A stretch of DNA of 64,000 bases, taken from Paractinoplanes rishiriensis (GTDB lineage Bacteria > Actinomycetota > Actinomycetes > Mycobacteriales > Micromonosporaceae). The DNA lies in the NCBI RefSeq assembly GCF_016862375.1, contig NZ_BOMV01000080.1:1-64000 (forward strand). Direction: 5' to 3'. The notes under the pieces were generated by a model. The model worked only from the letters and a program-made list of their open reading frames with translations, searched no databases and had not been told where the DNA came from. Shown here in pieces: positions 9,522 through 18,136 of this stretch (position 1 is the stretch's first letter; each line of letters opens with the position of its first letter). Position numbers and translations under genes: made by a program.

Positions 9522-12470
9522 TCACTCGATTGCCTCGGCGGGCATTCCGTCGTCGTTGAGACCGTGCCCGCCGAACTTCATCCCCGCCGGGATCGCGTCG
9601 GGCCGCACCTCCAGCATTCCCCACTGCAGCTGGGTGAAGGTGATGGCGTCACCGCGATCGATGACCTCACGGACTGCCGCGGCCGCACCGTCGTGGTCGC
9701 CAGTCCGGGTGCGCAGCTCGATGAGCGCCCCCAGGGCCTGGGTATAGCCGAGGTCCGCGACCTCACGGCAGGCCGCGGCCGCGCTGCCAAGGTCGCCGGC
9801 TTGCGCCCGGAGGTCGGCCAATTTCATCAACGCGCCGGTGTCGCCGCAGTCGGCGGCCTCGCGGTAGAGCGTGGCGGCCCCCTCATGGTCGCCTGCGTGA
9901 CCTCGCAGCTCGGCCAGCTTGCACAAGGCTTGCGTGCTGCCCATGCTGGCGGCCTGACGGTAGAGGGCGACAGCGTCGTCGCCTTCCCGCAGCTCGGCCA
10001 GGTCGACCAGTACTCGGCTGCCGAGGCTTGCCGCCTCCCGGAAGAGAGCCTCGGCGCCGTCGTGATCGCCGGCCCGCTGCAGCCATTCGATCCACCGCCA
10101 CCGCCAGTCGGGGTCGCTGCGGTCGACTGCGGCGCGGATGGCCGCGATCGCTGCTTCGCTGTCACCGGATCGCAGCAGCAGGCCGACCAGTAGCGGCGTT
10201 GACTCATCGTGGCCGCCGTCGACAGCGGCTCGTGCGGCCACGACGGCCCCATCGAGATCACCGGACTGCTCCAGCAGCCAGGCTAACCGCCGTTGTGAGT
10301 CGGTATGGCCGTATCCGGCTGCTGCACGAGCGGCCGCAATTGCGCCGGCCGGGTCACCGAGCTGCGTGCGCATGTCGGTCAGGCGGCCAAGAACACCTGG
10401 GTCGCCGCGGTCGGCCGCTTCCCGTGCGGCCGCCATGGCGCCGTCGTGATCGCCGGCCTCCTCGCGCAACCGGGTGGAAAGCCACAGCGCATCGGGACAG
10501 CCGCGATTGGCAGCCTCTCTGTCCACCGCGACCGCGCCGTCCCGGTCACCATCTCTCAGACGCATCTCGGCCAGCTCCGAGAGCTTGTAGATGTGACCCG
10601 CGTCGACGGCGGCGCATGCCGCCGCGATGGCGCCGTCGCGGTCGCCCGCCTGCTCCAGCAACGGGACCAGCAGGGCCGAAGCGTCAGTGTGCCCGGCAGC
10701 GACAGCCGCGCGCATGGCCGCGATAGCGCCGTCGCGGTCTAGCAGCCCGGCCAGTAGCCGCAGCCCGGTCGGATCTCCGTACTCGGCAGCCGCGCGGGCG
10801 CCCTCGATGGCGCCGTCGCGGTCGCCAGCCCGCTTCAGCAGGTCGGTTAGCACGATCAGACCGGTGGTGTGGCCTACCTTGAGCGCCTCTCGGGCGGCTG
10901 CAACCGCTCCATCGCGGTCACCAACTCTCTCCCGTAGTTCTGCCAGTTGTGCCCATGCCTCGGCGTGGCCCCGACCGGCGGCCCAACGCAGCAGCGTGGC
11001 GGCGCGACGAAACCGGCCGCGATCGCTCGCCTCGCGGGCGAGTTTCGTCACCGTGCCGGGATCTGTGATCGCGGTGCCGGCGCTGTCCCAGAAACTGGCC
11101 GGAGGGTAGACGGCGCTCCGCTCGAGACGGCCGAGTTGTTCAAGGTAGTCGGCGAGCCGGTAGACCGGCGGTCCGGCGGGCTGGCCGGGCCGGGCCCGCA
11201 CACGCGTGAGGGGTCCTCGCGTGCCGCGGCAGCCCTGGGCGTTGTAGGCCAGCGCGTGGTCGAGCCAGTCGTCGGGCTGCGCATCCCATTCCTGGTCGTC
11301 GAGGTAGCCGGGGCCGGCCTGCTCGAACAGGGCGTGTGGTAAGCCGGGGGGATGCCCCAGCCGACGGGCGTCGATGGCCAACTCGATGACGGCCCGGGCG
11401 GCCGGCGGGGCCGTCCGGTAGCGGCGCAGCAGCTCCGGCGCCCCGGCGAAGTATTGCGTGATCCGGCCCGGATCGCCGCGTTGCAGCGCATCCCGCCATC
11501 GGGGATCGCCGGACCGGCGCGCCTCGGCGACGGCCTCGGCGGTGAAGCGTTCGGGCACATCAACGCAGATCGCGCCGGGGCCGGTCAGCAGGTCGACGGC
11601 CTGCGCGTTACCAGGCCGGGCGGTCAGCGCGGCCCAATACTCGGGCCACAGGGTGGCCAGTATCAGCACCGGCCCGCGCCCGGGCTCGCGAAGCAGGGCA
11701 CGCAACCCGGCCGCGATGCGCTCCCCGAGGCTGGCGTCGGCCGGGGCCAGGTAGAGCTGGGCCTCGTTCAACCACACCACCGTGTGCGGGCCGACCCGGT
11801 CAAGGCCCGCCAGGACCGCCTCCGGCCGGGTCGGATCGTATGGATGCCATAACCGCCATCGGTCCGGCATGCCCTGGTCCAAGTGGCGGGCCAACTCCCA
11901 GCAGGCGCGAGTCTTGCCGGTCGACGAGCCGCCCACCAGAGTGATCAGCCGGGACTGCCCGGCGAGAGCCTCTTTCCGCAACCGGGCGTCGTGGGCTCGC
12001 AGCACGTACGGCGGGAGTCCGCCGTCGCAGCCCGCAACCTCGACGGCGGGGTGCACCTCCAACGCCAGCGGATCACACTCCCCGATCGGGTCACCGGCGC
12101 GGTCCGCCACGGGCGCGGCGCGGGCCGGCCGGCCGCCGCGGTTGGCCTGTCGCTGCCGCCGCGCCGCCTGGTGCAGGTCCCGCCACCACTGAAGGTCACG
12201 CCGCGGCAGCCCGGCCTGCTGCTGCAACCACCCGACCAGGAACGCCACCACCCGCGGCTCGGCCGGCACCGCCTTGCCGGTCAGCCAGTCGCTGAGCCGC
12301 TGCGGTCTGATCCGCACCGGCGGCCGCTGGGCCGCCGCCTGGCCGACCAGCGTGGCGTACGACGGCCTGTCCGCCGCCCTGTACAGGGCCGCAAGTTCGG
12401 CGGCGAACCGGGCGGCGGCGTCCGGACCCGGACCGGACCCGGCGCCGACCGCCGATGCTGAGCTGGGCAC
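9522..12470 (-). CDS. HTH-STAND NTPase with C-terminal helical repeats
   Basis: A cytoplasmic protein of about 982 residues. Residues ~20-90 resemble a divergent helix-turn-helix (RIRPQRLSDWLTGKAVP). An NTPase core follows, with P-loop LVGGSSTGKT and a Walker B-like strand HTVVWLNEAQLYL. The C-terminal half is at least a dozen repeats of about 36 residues containing GD-DGA---AR-AA--GH, similar to TPR or Sel1 repeats. This sensor-switch-repeat layout is typical of STAND signalling ATPases, many of which act in phage defence or developmental control. GTG 12470 is preferred because longer starts overlap the divergent small gene at 12531. That spacing suggests shared regulation with the membrane peptide. 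The bound ligand is unknown. Confidence 0.8.
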   Translation of the reverse strand: MPSSASAVGAGSGPGPDAAARFAAELAALYRAADRPSYATLVGQAAAQRPPVRIRPQRLSDWLTGKAVPAEPRVVAFLVGWLQQQAGLPRRDLQWWRDLHQAARRQRQANRGGRPARAAPVADRAGDPIGECDPLALEVHPAVEVAGCDGGLPPYVLRAHDARLRKEALAGQSRLITLVGGSSTGKTRACWELARHLDQGMPDRWRLWHPYDPTRPEAVLAGLDRVGPHTVVWLNEAQLYLAPADASLGERIAAGLRALLREPGRGPVLILATLWPEYWAALTARPGNAQAVDLLTGPGAICVDVPERFTAEAVAEARRSGDPRWRDALQRGDPGRITQYFAGAPELLRRYRTAPPAARAVIELAIDARRLGHPPGLPHALFEQAGPGYLDDQEWDAQPDDWLDHALAYNAQGCRGTRGPLTRVRARPGQPAGPPVYRLADYLEQLGRLERSAVYPPASFWDSAGTAITDPGTVTKLAREASDRGRFRRAATLLRWAAGRGHAEAWAQLAELRERVGDRDGAVAAAREALKVGHTTGLIVLTDLLKRAGDRDGAIEGARAAAEYGDPTGLRLLAGLLDRDGAIAAMRAAVAAGHTDASALLVPLLEQAGDRDGAIAAACAAVDAGHIYKLSELAEMRLRDGDRDGAVAVDREAANRGCPDALWLSTRLREEAGDHDGAMAAAREAADRGDPGVLGRLTDMRTQLGDPAGAIAAARAAAGYGHTDSQRRLAWLLEQSGDLDGAVVAARAAVDGGHDESTPLLVGLLLRSGDSEAAIAAIRAAVDRSDPDWRWRWIEWLQRAGDHDGAEALFREAASLGSRVLVDLAELREGDDAVALYRQAASMGSTQALCKLAELRGHAGDHEGAATLYREAADCGDTGALMKLADLRAQAGDLGSAAAACREVADLGYTQALGALIELRTRTGDHDGAAAAVREVIDRGDAITFTQLQWGMLEVRPDAIPAGMKFGGHGLNDDGMPAEAIE

Positions 12471-12530
12471 CCGCCGACGGTAGCTGATGCCGTCTAGCCG
12501 GAAACCGCCCGGATAGCCGATAACAGAGGC

Positions 12531-12677
12531 ATGTACACACTGATCCACATAGGCGCCCTGCTGTACGCCGCAACGACCACAGTGGTGGCCCTGACCGGCG
12601 CCCTCTCCGCCGACCCGGAACGCCGCCGCGCCGCCCGAGAGATCCTCCGCCTGCTGCTCCGCCGATCAAGACGCTGA
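12531..12677 (+). CDS. 48-residue single-pass membrane peptide
   Basis: ATG 12531 to TGA 12675-12677 encodes 48 residues. A hydrophobic helix (LIHIGALLYAATTTVVALTG) is followed by a strongly basic, amphipathic tail (residues ~29-48, ending LLLRRSRR). An AGAGG lies directly upstream. Codon third positions are almost all G or C, as in real genes here. The gene is divergent from, and only 60 bases from, the STAND NTPase, so the pair may share a promoter region. Size and topology fit small membrane effectors or anchors, but no function is established. Confidence 0.65.
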   Translation: MYTLIHIGALLYAATTTVVALTGALSADPERRRAAREILRLLLRRSRR

Positions 12678-13189
12678 CCAGCGCTCAAAGCCGAACTGCG
12701 GCGGTGAGGACTGCCAGGGCGTCGGCGGTCACCCAGGGGTTGGCGCGGCGGCTGCTCACGAGACCTGGCAGACCGTGAGGGGGCCCTCGGCTGATCATGC
12801 GGGGGGTGGGTGATCGGTCGATGCAGGGTTCTTAGCCGCAATGGAGCATGCCGGCATTCGGCATCGCCGCAGCTGCATTTGGTGATGCAACGACTACCGT
12901 TATAGCTGCACAAGCTTGAGCGCATTGTTCAAGTAACTATGGGTGTCCTGAGACGCATTATCGCTCCCGGCGAGAGTGGCTGCCGGTGCATTGTTCTCGG
13001 CATTTTGGGGCGCTTCGACGGCGTGGCGGAGCGATGCAAGCCGCCATCCACCGGAAAGACGCCTGAACCGGTGCCGTGCCCTGCGTCGGTATCACTGATT
13101 TGTCGACGCAACCTCCGGAGCACGGACGATGCCCAGTGAGGGCATTCAAGGAGATGAGTGGGCCACCTAAGTTCCGCTCGACACGTACA
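12678..13189. other. Intergenic, nothing recognised
   Basis: No coherent frame or RNA is seen in this half-kilobase upstream of the intron relic. The last part may be sequence lost from intron domain I, too degraded to call. Confidence 0.35.
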
Positions 13190-13500
13190 ACGAGGACGAA
13201 CGTGGGATCGCCTACGGGACGCGAGTCCTACGGCGACGGAGGTCCGGTAGTAGTCGCAGGAGTCACGACCTGCCAAGGAGGGCGGGAAAGCCGCCTACAG
13301 GGCAAAGCGGACCAGGTGATCGGATGTCACGAAGACCGGGAGGTATGCGTAATGCAGAACGCCGAACCGGTACGGGATGTCCAGCGTGATGGCGGGTGCA
13401 CGCCCGCCAAGTCTCTCACGCGGTGATCACTGGAGAGCCCGTTGCTGGGAAACTGGCACCTCGCCAGCGGCCTACCGGTACTGCGCGGGACTCGGACCCG
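13190..13500 (+). mobile_element. Internally deleted group II intron relic
   Basis: The translation around 13240-13300 contains VVVAGVTTCQGGRESRLQGK, a stretch that recurs just upstream of the reverse transcriptase ORF in actinobacterial group II introns. At 13352 ATG starts MQNAEPVRDVQR, resembling the usual MQNAET-VL start of that ORF, but the frame is lost after about a dozen codons. Some 40 bases further on, GAGCCC at 13435 with a six-pair stem and GAAA loop looks like the upper half of domain V; its lower stem is broken. I infer that most of the maturase was deleted. Dead element. Confidence 0.55.
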
Positions 13501-13771
13501 AGGCTGAGGAGCCTACCGCCATGCGGCTTGAAATGCAGATGCGCATCTGTTGTGCGAGAGCACTTCGAGCGGACGTGAACGATGACCGCAGGAAAGAAGT
13601 GATCGCTCCAGAAAGCCGATCGCGCGCGTCAGGTGTCCTCGTTACCGTGATGGCTCGGCGAGGCCGTTTGGCTGGGAGAAGGCAGGTGCCGTGTCTGAGA
13701 AGGATTTCGATGGGATTTGCCTCTCGGAGTCGATTACCGATTCGCAGCCTCGCATCACCCTACGCCTCTCC

Positions 13772-14677
13772 CTAATGGTCGAGACAGGGTGCGGCCGAGT
13801 TTGCCAGCCCGGCCTTTCCCCCGAAAAGGTGTCGGACTAGACTGACCTGATTCCAGTTCGGCTCAAGCTGACAAATGTGCCCATTTTCCAACACATCGAG
13901 CGACACGGTCTCAACCGTCGGCGGATATTCTCGGGAAGCCACGATGGCGTAAGCGTCGTTGACGCTGATCACCAAAACCGAACGACCGCCGGAGCGATCT
14001 TCGATGTTCATTCTGGTCAACCCGTCGACGATGCGACCGACCGCCGTTCGCGGGAAATGATCGATCCGGTCCCACTTCCACTGTGAGACAACGCCCAGTG
14101 TGAAAAGCGCGACGGAAATTACCGCAGTTACGACGAATAACCGCCACCGCGGCCGGCGCCGCATCCGTCGCCAGGTGAGGACAACCGCGAAGACGCCGAC
14201 CTGCAGGACGAAATAGTTGAGGGGCACGAACAAACCCATTCCGCCGGCCAGTATCAACGCCAGTGCGTTCGTCCGTCCCGTACCTAGGTTGATCCACTTA
14301 CCGTTTGCCAGATATACCATGGACGCAACGATCGCCGGCGAAAATAGCGGAATGAAGAGGATGGCCAGACCCAGCGGGTTACCTTCCTGCACGATCGACC
14401 GAAGAAGAATCGTCTGGTCGGCAAGCGCGAGCAAGATGATCACGAATAAGACTGGCAAAGTCGTCAGCGTCGCCGGCATCACGTCATCAGCAAAGGTTGG
14501 ACGATCGGCAGTCGTCCCTGCCGTGGAGTTGCTGACCGTGGAACGATTCTCGACAACTACGGTATCACTGCCGGTAATGTTGATCACGGACGGCCGCTGC
14601 GGCTCTTTCGCTCTGCGTGTCTTGATCTGCTCCCGCATACGCCTCGGAATATGGCCCGGCATTGAGTCACTGTACAT
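13772..14677 (-). CDS. Four-helix membrane protein, unknown
   Basis: 301 residues. A basic, polar N-terminus (~65 residues, including a PSVINITGSDTVVVENRS stretch) is followed by four membrane helices between about 68 and 195 (e.g. TLTTLPVLFVIILLALADQT; YFVLQVGVFAVVLTW; LFVVTAVISVALFTLGVVS). A C-terminal soluble domain of ~100 residues is probably extracytoplasmic. Base composition is slightly less GC-rich than in the core genes. ATG 14677 and ATG 14662 are both possible; neither has a good ribosome site. No family recognised, and the neighbours are an intron relic and a repeat. Confidence 0.7.
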   Translation of the reverse strand: MYSDSMPGHIPRRMREQIKTRRAKEPQRPSVINITGSDTVVVENRSTVSNSTAGTTADRPTFADDVMPATLTTLPVLFVIILLALADQTILLRSIVQEGNPLGLAILFIPLFSPAIVASMVYLANGKWINLGTGRTNALALILAGGMGLFVPLNYFVLQVGVFAVVLTWRRMRRRPRWRLFVVTAVISVALFTLGVVSQWKWDRIDHFPRTAVGRIVDGLTRMNIEDRSGGRSVLVISVNDAYAIVASREYPPTVETVSLDVLENGHICQLEPNWNQVSLVRHLFGGKAGLANSAAPCLDH

Positions 14678-14931
14678 CGGACGGTCAAGCTAGAGGAGGT
14701 GTGCCACCCAATGCCAGTGGCACACTTGCGACGGTGATCGCCTCACCTAATAGGGTGATGCGATCAGATTTCCCGCTAGTCGAACAACGCAGAGCGAAAC
14801 GACAAATTTGTACTACGCCAGCCGTCGGGCCTTCGGGATAAAGTCCTCTCCGAGCAGGTTTGGCGTGGTCAAAGAGGCTGAAGTAGCTTCGGAAGGCTCG
14901 CCCGCAGATTCTGGCTGATTCAACATTTGCC
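14678..14931. other. Intergenic, nothing recognised
   Basis: There is a well-formed AGGAGGTG at 14695, but the only following start gives a few codons. No gene or RNA is seen. Confidence 0.35.
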
Positions 14932-15423
14932 ATGATCAGGTGCACTGTCATCGCCAAATCAGTGTGTTGATCATCGCTTCTAACGATGAGTTCGACGACG
15001 CTACGTAGTCGAAGGTGTCGGCGTCGGGTTCTGTGTCGATGCGAAGCCCCGGTGGTGGGCCGGCGTGGGCCTGCTCTGGTGGAACGGGGTCTCGTTCCTG
15101 CGTGGCCGCGCGGTCGTTGTGCTGGTCATGTCGGGAGCGAAGCGCCGCACACCGGTCGTGGTGGCGCGAGAGCCAACGACGGCACCGCTGTCGGCGGAGG
15201 ATCGCCAGCACGCGGTCACCGCCTTGGCCGCCATGATCCACCAGTGGTGGTCGGGCGGCCGGGGCCGCAGCGCCGGGACTGTTTGCGGATCGGATCCGTC
15301 CGGCGGCGCTGCGGATGGCCGTCGGTGAGCTGGTCAGGTTAGGCGTCGACGTACGGCCGTCAGCGTCACGATCGGCCCCTGAGCAGTGTGAATGCGGTTC
15401 GGGTTCTGCCACATCCGGTCCAC
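14932..15423 (+). repeat. Direct repeat copy 2
   Basis: Second copy of the element at 265-737, in the same orientation. Its small plus-strand frame (from 15065) has the same middle motif and the same apparent frameshift as copy 1. The right end of the match, GCCACATCCGGTCCAC, abuts the damaged 3' end of the glyoxalase-fold pseudogene. The two copies bracket about 14.7 kb of accessory and decayed genes. Confidence 0.75.
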
Positions 15424-15429
15424 TGTACT

Positions 15430-15921
15430 TATCTGGGAGCGACCCCCAGACCCCACGGTTGGTGGGTGCGCTGGGGCGGTCCGCTCACGGCCGACCGCAT
15501 CGGGTGCGGGTGCCGGCGTGGGCATCGTGGCGGTGTTCTGGAAGACGCGGATGCAGTTGCCGCCCGGGTCGATGACGCTGAATCCGCCCACCCCGTCGGC
15601 GTTCTTTCGAGCCCTGGCCCGGTCATCCGCGGCATTCCGGACAGCAGGACTTTGCCGTATGCGGCCCGCATGCCGGCAGCGAAAGCCCGGTGCAGTTCCG
15701 CAATGTCCGAGGCGAGCACGATACAGGAGCCGTAGGACTGCTCTGGGTCGAACCCGGCAATCTCGAAGAACTGCAGATTCAGGTCTTCACGTTGCAGTCC
15801 CGTGCAGGGGGTAGGGTTTGCGCTGCTTATACGTGGTCCTGAAGCCGAGAACCCCGTAGAAGGTGACGATGTCGCCAATCGACGCGCAGGGCAGCAGGGG
15901 AACGGTTACCTCGTTGGCCAT
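15430..15921 (-). pseudogene. VOC-family (bleomycin-resistance-like) pseudogene
   Basis: Starting at ATG 15921, the minus strand reads MANEVTVPLLPCASIGDIVT and YGVLGFRTTYKQRKPYPL. The frame is lost near 15800, and the sequence resumes one frame over as LNLQFFEIAGFDPEQSYGSC up to RMT. It shifts again near 15600 to GGFSVIDPGGN and IRVFQN. These pieces in order make a typical glyoxalase/bleomycin-resistance fold protein, so at least two frameshifts have killed it. Its 3' end runs into the right end of repeat copy 2, which may have replaced the original tail. Confidence 0.75.
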
Positions 15922-16216
15922 GGCTCTTTCCTAGGCGTGGCGGACGGTCCGTCGCACATGGAAATAGCCGATCATCGCCTGGTCCCATCCGATCGGCCGA
16001 TGCGACCGCAGTCGGGCAGATCGGCCAGGGCGCGGCCCGCTCAGATCGTGCTGTTGATCTTCGGCCGAACGACGTGCAGAACAGGCGACGTGGAGCTGGC
16101 AATAACTGGACGGGCAGTCGCCTATCTCGTGGCTATGTGTCGTCGTCCGGACGCTCCGTATGGCAGTGGATGCCTACTGTGAGGTCCTCATTCTGCAAAT
16201 GGGACGGAGGCATCGG

Positions 16217-16633
16217 ATGCCCACCTCTAACAAGAGACTTATCGGCGTGCTGGGCGCGGTTCTGGTGACCGCGGGTGTGGTGGCGACCATCGGGGGAATG
16301 TTCCTGGAGAAGGACATCAACTCGGTGGGGTTGGCGGCAATATTCGTGGCCGGAATTGGGCTGGTATATGCCGGCATATTTGGTCTGCTGCCGGAGGAGA
16401 TCGGGTTCGGCGACAAGGGCAAGATCAAGCTGCAGGCGGCCGCCGAAGCGGTGAAGGCGGTCAAGGAGAGCACCAGTTCCGAAGCCGCGGAGATCGCCAA
16501 GTCGCCGGATCTGTTGAAGAACGTCATGGCGGCCACCGATGAGGCCGCAGCGTCGGCCGTGGTCGAGGGAGCGCTGCAGGAACTGGTGAACAGGATGCCG
16601 GCCACCGCCGACGTGCTCAAGACCGTCAGCTGA
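16217..16633 (+). CDS. Small two-helix membrane protein
   Basis: 138 residues. Two adjacent membrane helices (LIGVLGAVLVTAGVVATIGG; SVGLAAIFVAGIGLVYAGIF) are followed by an alanine/glutamate-rich helical tail of ~80 residues, probably cytoplasmic. ATG 16217 is chosen for the GGAGG six bases upstream; an earlier in-frame start at 16160 adds unconvincing residues. No family recognised. The gene precedes the DUF6010-like gene on the same strand with 100 bases between. Confidence 0.75.
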   Translation: MPTSNKRLIGVLGAVLVTAGVVATIGGMFLEKDINSVGLAAIFVAGIGLVYAGIFGLLPEEIGFGDKGKIKLQAAAEAVKAVKESTSSEAAEIAKSPDLLKNVMAATDEAAASAVVEGALQELVNRMPATADVLKTVS

Positions 16634-16737
16634 TCCGCGTGGCTGGATTCCGTGGGCGGGGTCTGGCGACATCTCGGTGAAAGATGGCAATTACGCCGGT
16701 GTCGATGGCCGTCGCTTCAGCGAGATGATGCGACACC

Positions 16738-17169
16738 ATGTTGCGTTACCTCATGCCGGTGGTCATAGCGCTCGTCTGGGCCGGCGCCTGTTCGTTCATT
16801 CCGGAACCGCATCGCCGCCAGTTCAACGCGGTCTTCGTGGGGGGTGCCGGAGCCGCGTACATCAGCGGCGGGAGTTTTGGTCTGGGCGAACTCGCCTTCA
16901 CCGCGCTGATGACCGTCATCGCCTACCTCGGACTGCGGTCATGGACATTCATCGGTGTCGGCTGGCTGCTGCATACCGTCTGGGACGTCCTGCACCATCG
17001 ACGCGGCGACCCGTTGATCCCGTCAGTGCACGACTCGTCGTTCGGATGCGCCGTCTGCGACCCGGTGATCGCGCTGTGGTGTTTCACCGGCGGGCGTTCT
17101 CCCGCCGAACTCCCCCGATGGTTCCGCAGGCCGCGATTCACGATCCGAGCGTCCGCACCGCGGCCATGA
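16738..17169 (+). CDS. DUF6010-like membrane protein
   Basis: 143 residues with four predicted membrane helices. Motifs match the DUF6010 family as I remember it: FIPEPHRRQFNAVFVGGAGA, YISGG-FG-GELAF, LLHT-WDVLHHRRGDPLIP and SSFGCAVCDPVIALWC. The function of the family is not known. The last 32 bases overlap the 3' end of the convergent nucleoside hydrolase gene. Confidence 0.85.
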   Translation: MLRYLMPVVIALVWAGACSFIPEPHRRQFNAVFVGGAGAAYISGGSFGLGELAFTALMTVIAYLGLRSWTFIGVGWLLHTVWDVLHHRRGDPLIPSVHDSSFGCAVCDPVIALWCFTGGRSPAELPRWFRRPRFTIRASAPRP

Positions 17170-18085
17170 GCAGCCGCCAGAAGGCTTCCACGTCCAGGTC
17201 GACCGCGACGTCCGCGTTCGGGGTGCGTCCGGTGCTGTCGTGGAGGTCCACGACGGTGGCGCCGCGGGTGTGCCGGCCGGTTAGTTCGACGGCGACCGGT
17301 GCGGCGACCGTGCGGAGGACCGCCGGGTCGATGACCGCGGCCACGGCGACCGGGTCGTGCACCGGTGGATGCGCGAACCCGAACACCCGGTGATACGCGC
17401 CGGCGAAGAACGTCATCAGTTCGGCGCAGACGGTGCCCAGCCGGCTGCCCAAACCGCGGAGCTCGGCGATGATCTCGTCCGTCGCCAGCGCCCGGTGAGT
17501 GACGTTCAGCCCGATCATGGTGGTCGGCAGGCCCGATCGCAGCACGATGTCGGCCGCCTCCGGATCGGTGACGATGTTGAACTCGCCGTACGGGGTGGTG
17601 TTGCCCCGCTCGGTGGAACCGCCCATGAAAACGATGCGGCGCACCAGCGGCGCGACCTCGGGATGGCGGCGCAGCAGGAGCGCGACGTTGGTCAGCGGTC
17701 CGGTGGCGATCAGGGTGACCGGCTCGACCGACTCGGTGATCAGCCGCCGCATCAGCTCGACCCCGTGGACGTCGGCCGGCTCGCCGGTCGGCAGGTCGAG
17801 GTCGGGTCCGTCGAGCCCGGACACACCGTGAATGTCCTCGGCCACGGTGAGTTCGCCGACCAGCGGCCGATCGCAGCCGGCCGCGACCGGCACCTCGGCG
17901 GCGCCGGCGAGCGCGAGGATCTTCAAGGCGTTCCGCGTCGTCTTGTCGAGAGTCTGATTGCCGGCGACGGTGGTGACGCCCAGCAGGCGCAGCCGCGGAT
18001 CGGCCACCGCCAGCACGAGCGCCAGCGCGTCGTCGTGGCCCGGATCGCAGTCGACGACCACCGGCCGGGAAAGCAACTCGCTCAT
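17138..18085 (-). CDS. Ribonucleoside hydrolase (IU-NH family)
   Basis: 315 residues, normal length for inosine-uridine preferring nucleoside hydrolases, which split nucleosides into ribose and base for salvage. The calcium-binding signature is at the N-terminus (VVVDCDPGHDDALAL). It is followed by GVTTVAGNQ, a TLIATGPLTNVAL segment, IVFMGG, and EFNIVTDPEAADIVL, all standard for the family. No signal peptide, so cytoplasmic. ATG 18085. The aldo/keto reductase lies 51 bases upstream on the same strand, and the two may be co-transcribed. Confidence 0.93.
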   Translation of the reverse strand: MSELLSRPVVVDCDPGHDDALALVLAVADPRLRLLGVTTVAGNQTLDKTTRNALKILALAGAAEVPVAAGCDRPLVGELTVAEDIHGVSGLDGPDLDLPTGEPADVHGVELMRRLITESVEPVTLIATGPLTNVALLLRRHPEVAPLVRRIVFMGGSTERGNTTPYGEFNIVTDPEAADIVLRSGLPTTMIGLNVTHRALATDEIIAELRGLGSRLGTVCAELMTFFAGAYHRVFGFAHPPVHDPVAVAAVIDPAVLRTVAAPVAVELTGRHTRGATVVDLHDSTGRTPNADVAVDLDVEAFWRLLMAAVRTLGS

Positions 18086-18136
18086 CCGCCGACGATAGGT
18101 GCCCCGTGCGCGCAGGGAGCGGCCGGGCGACAGCCG

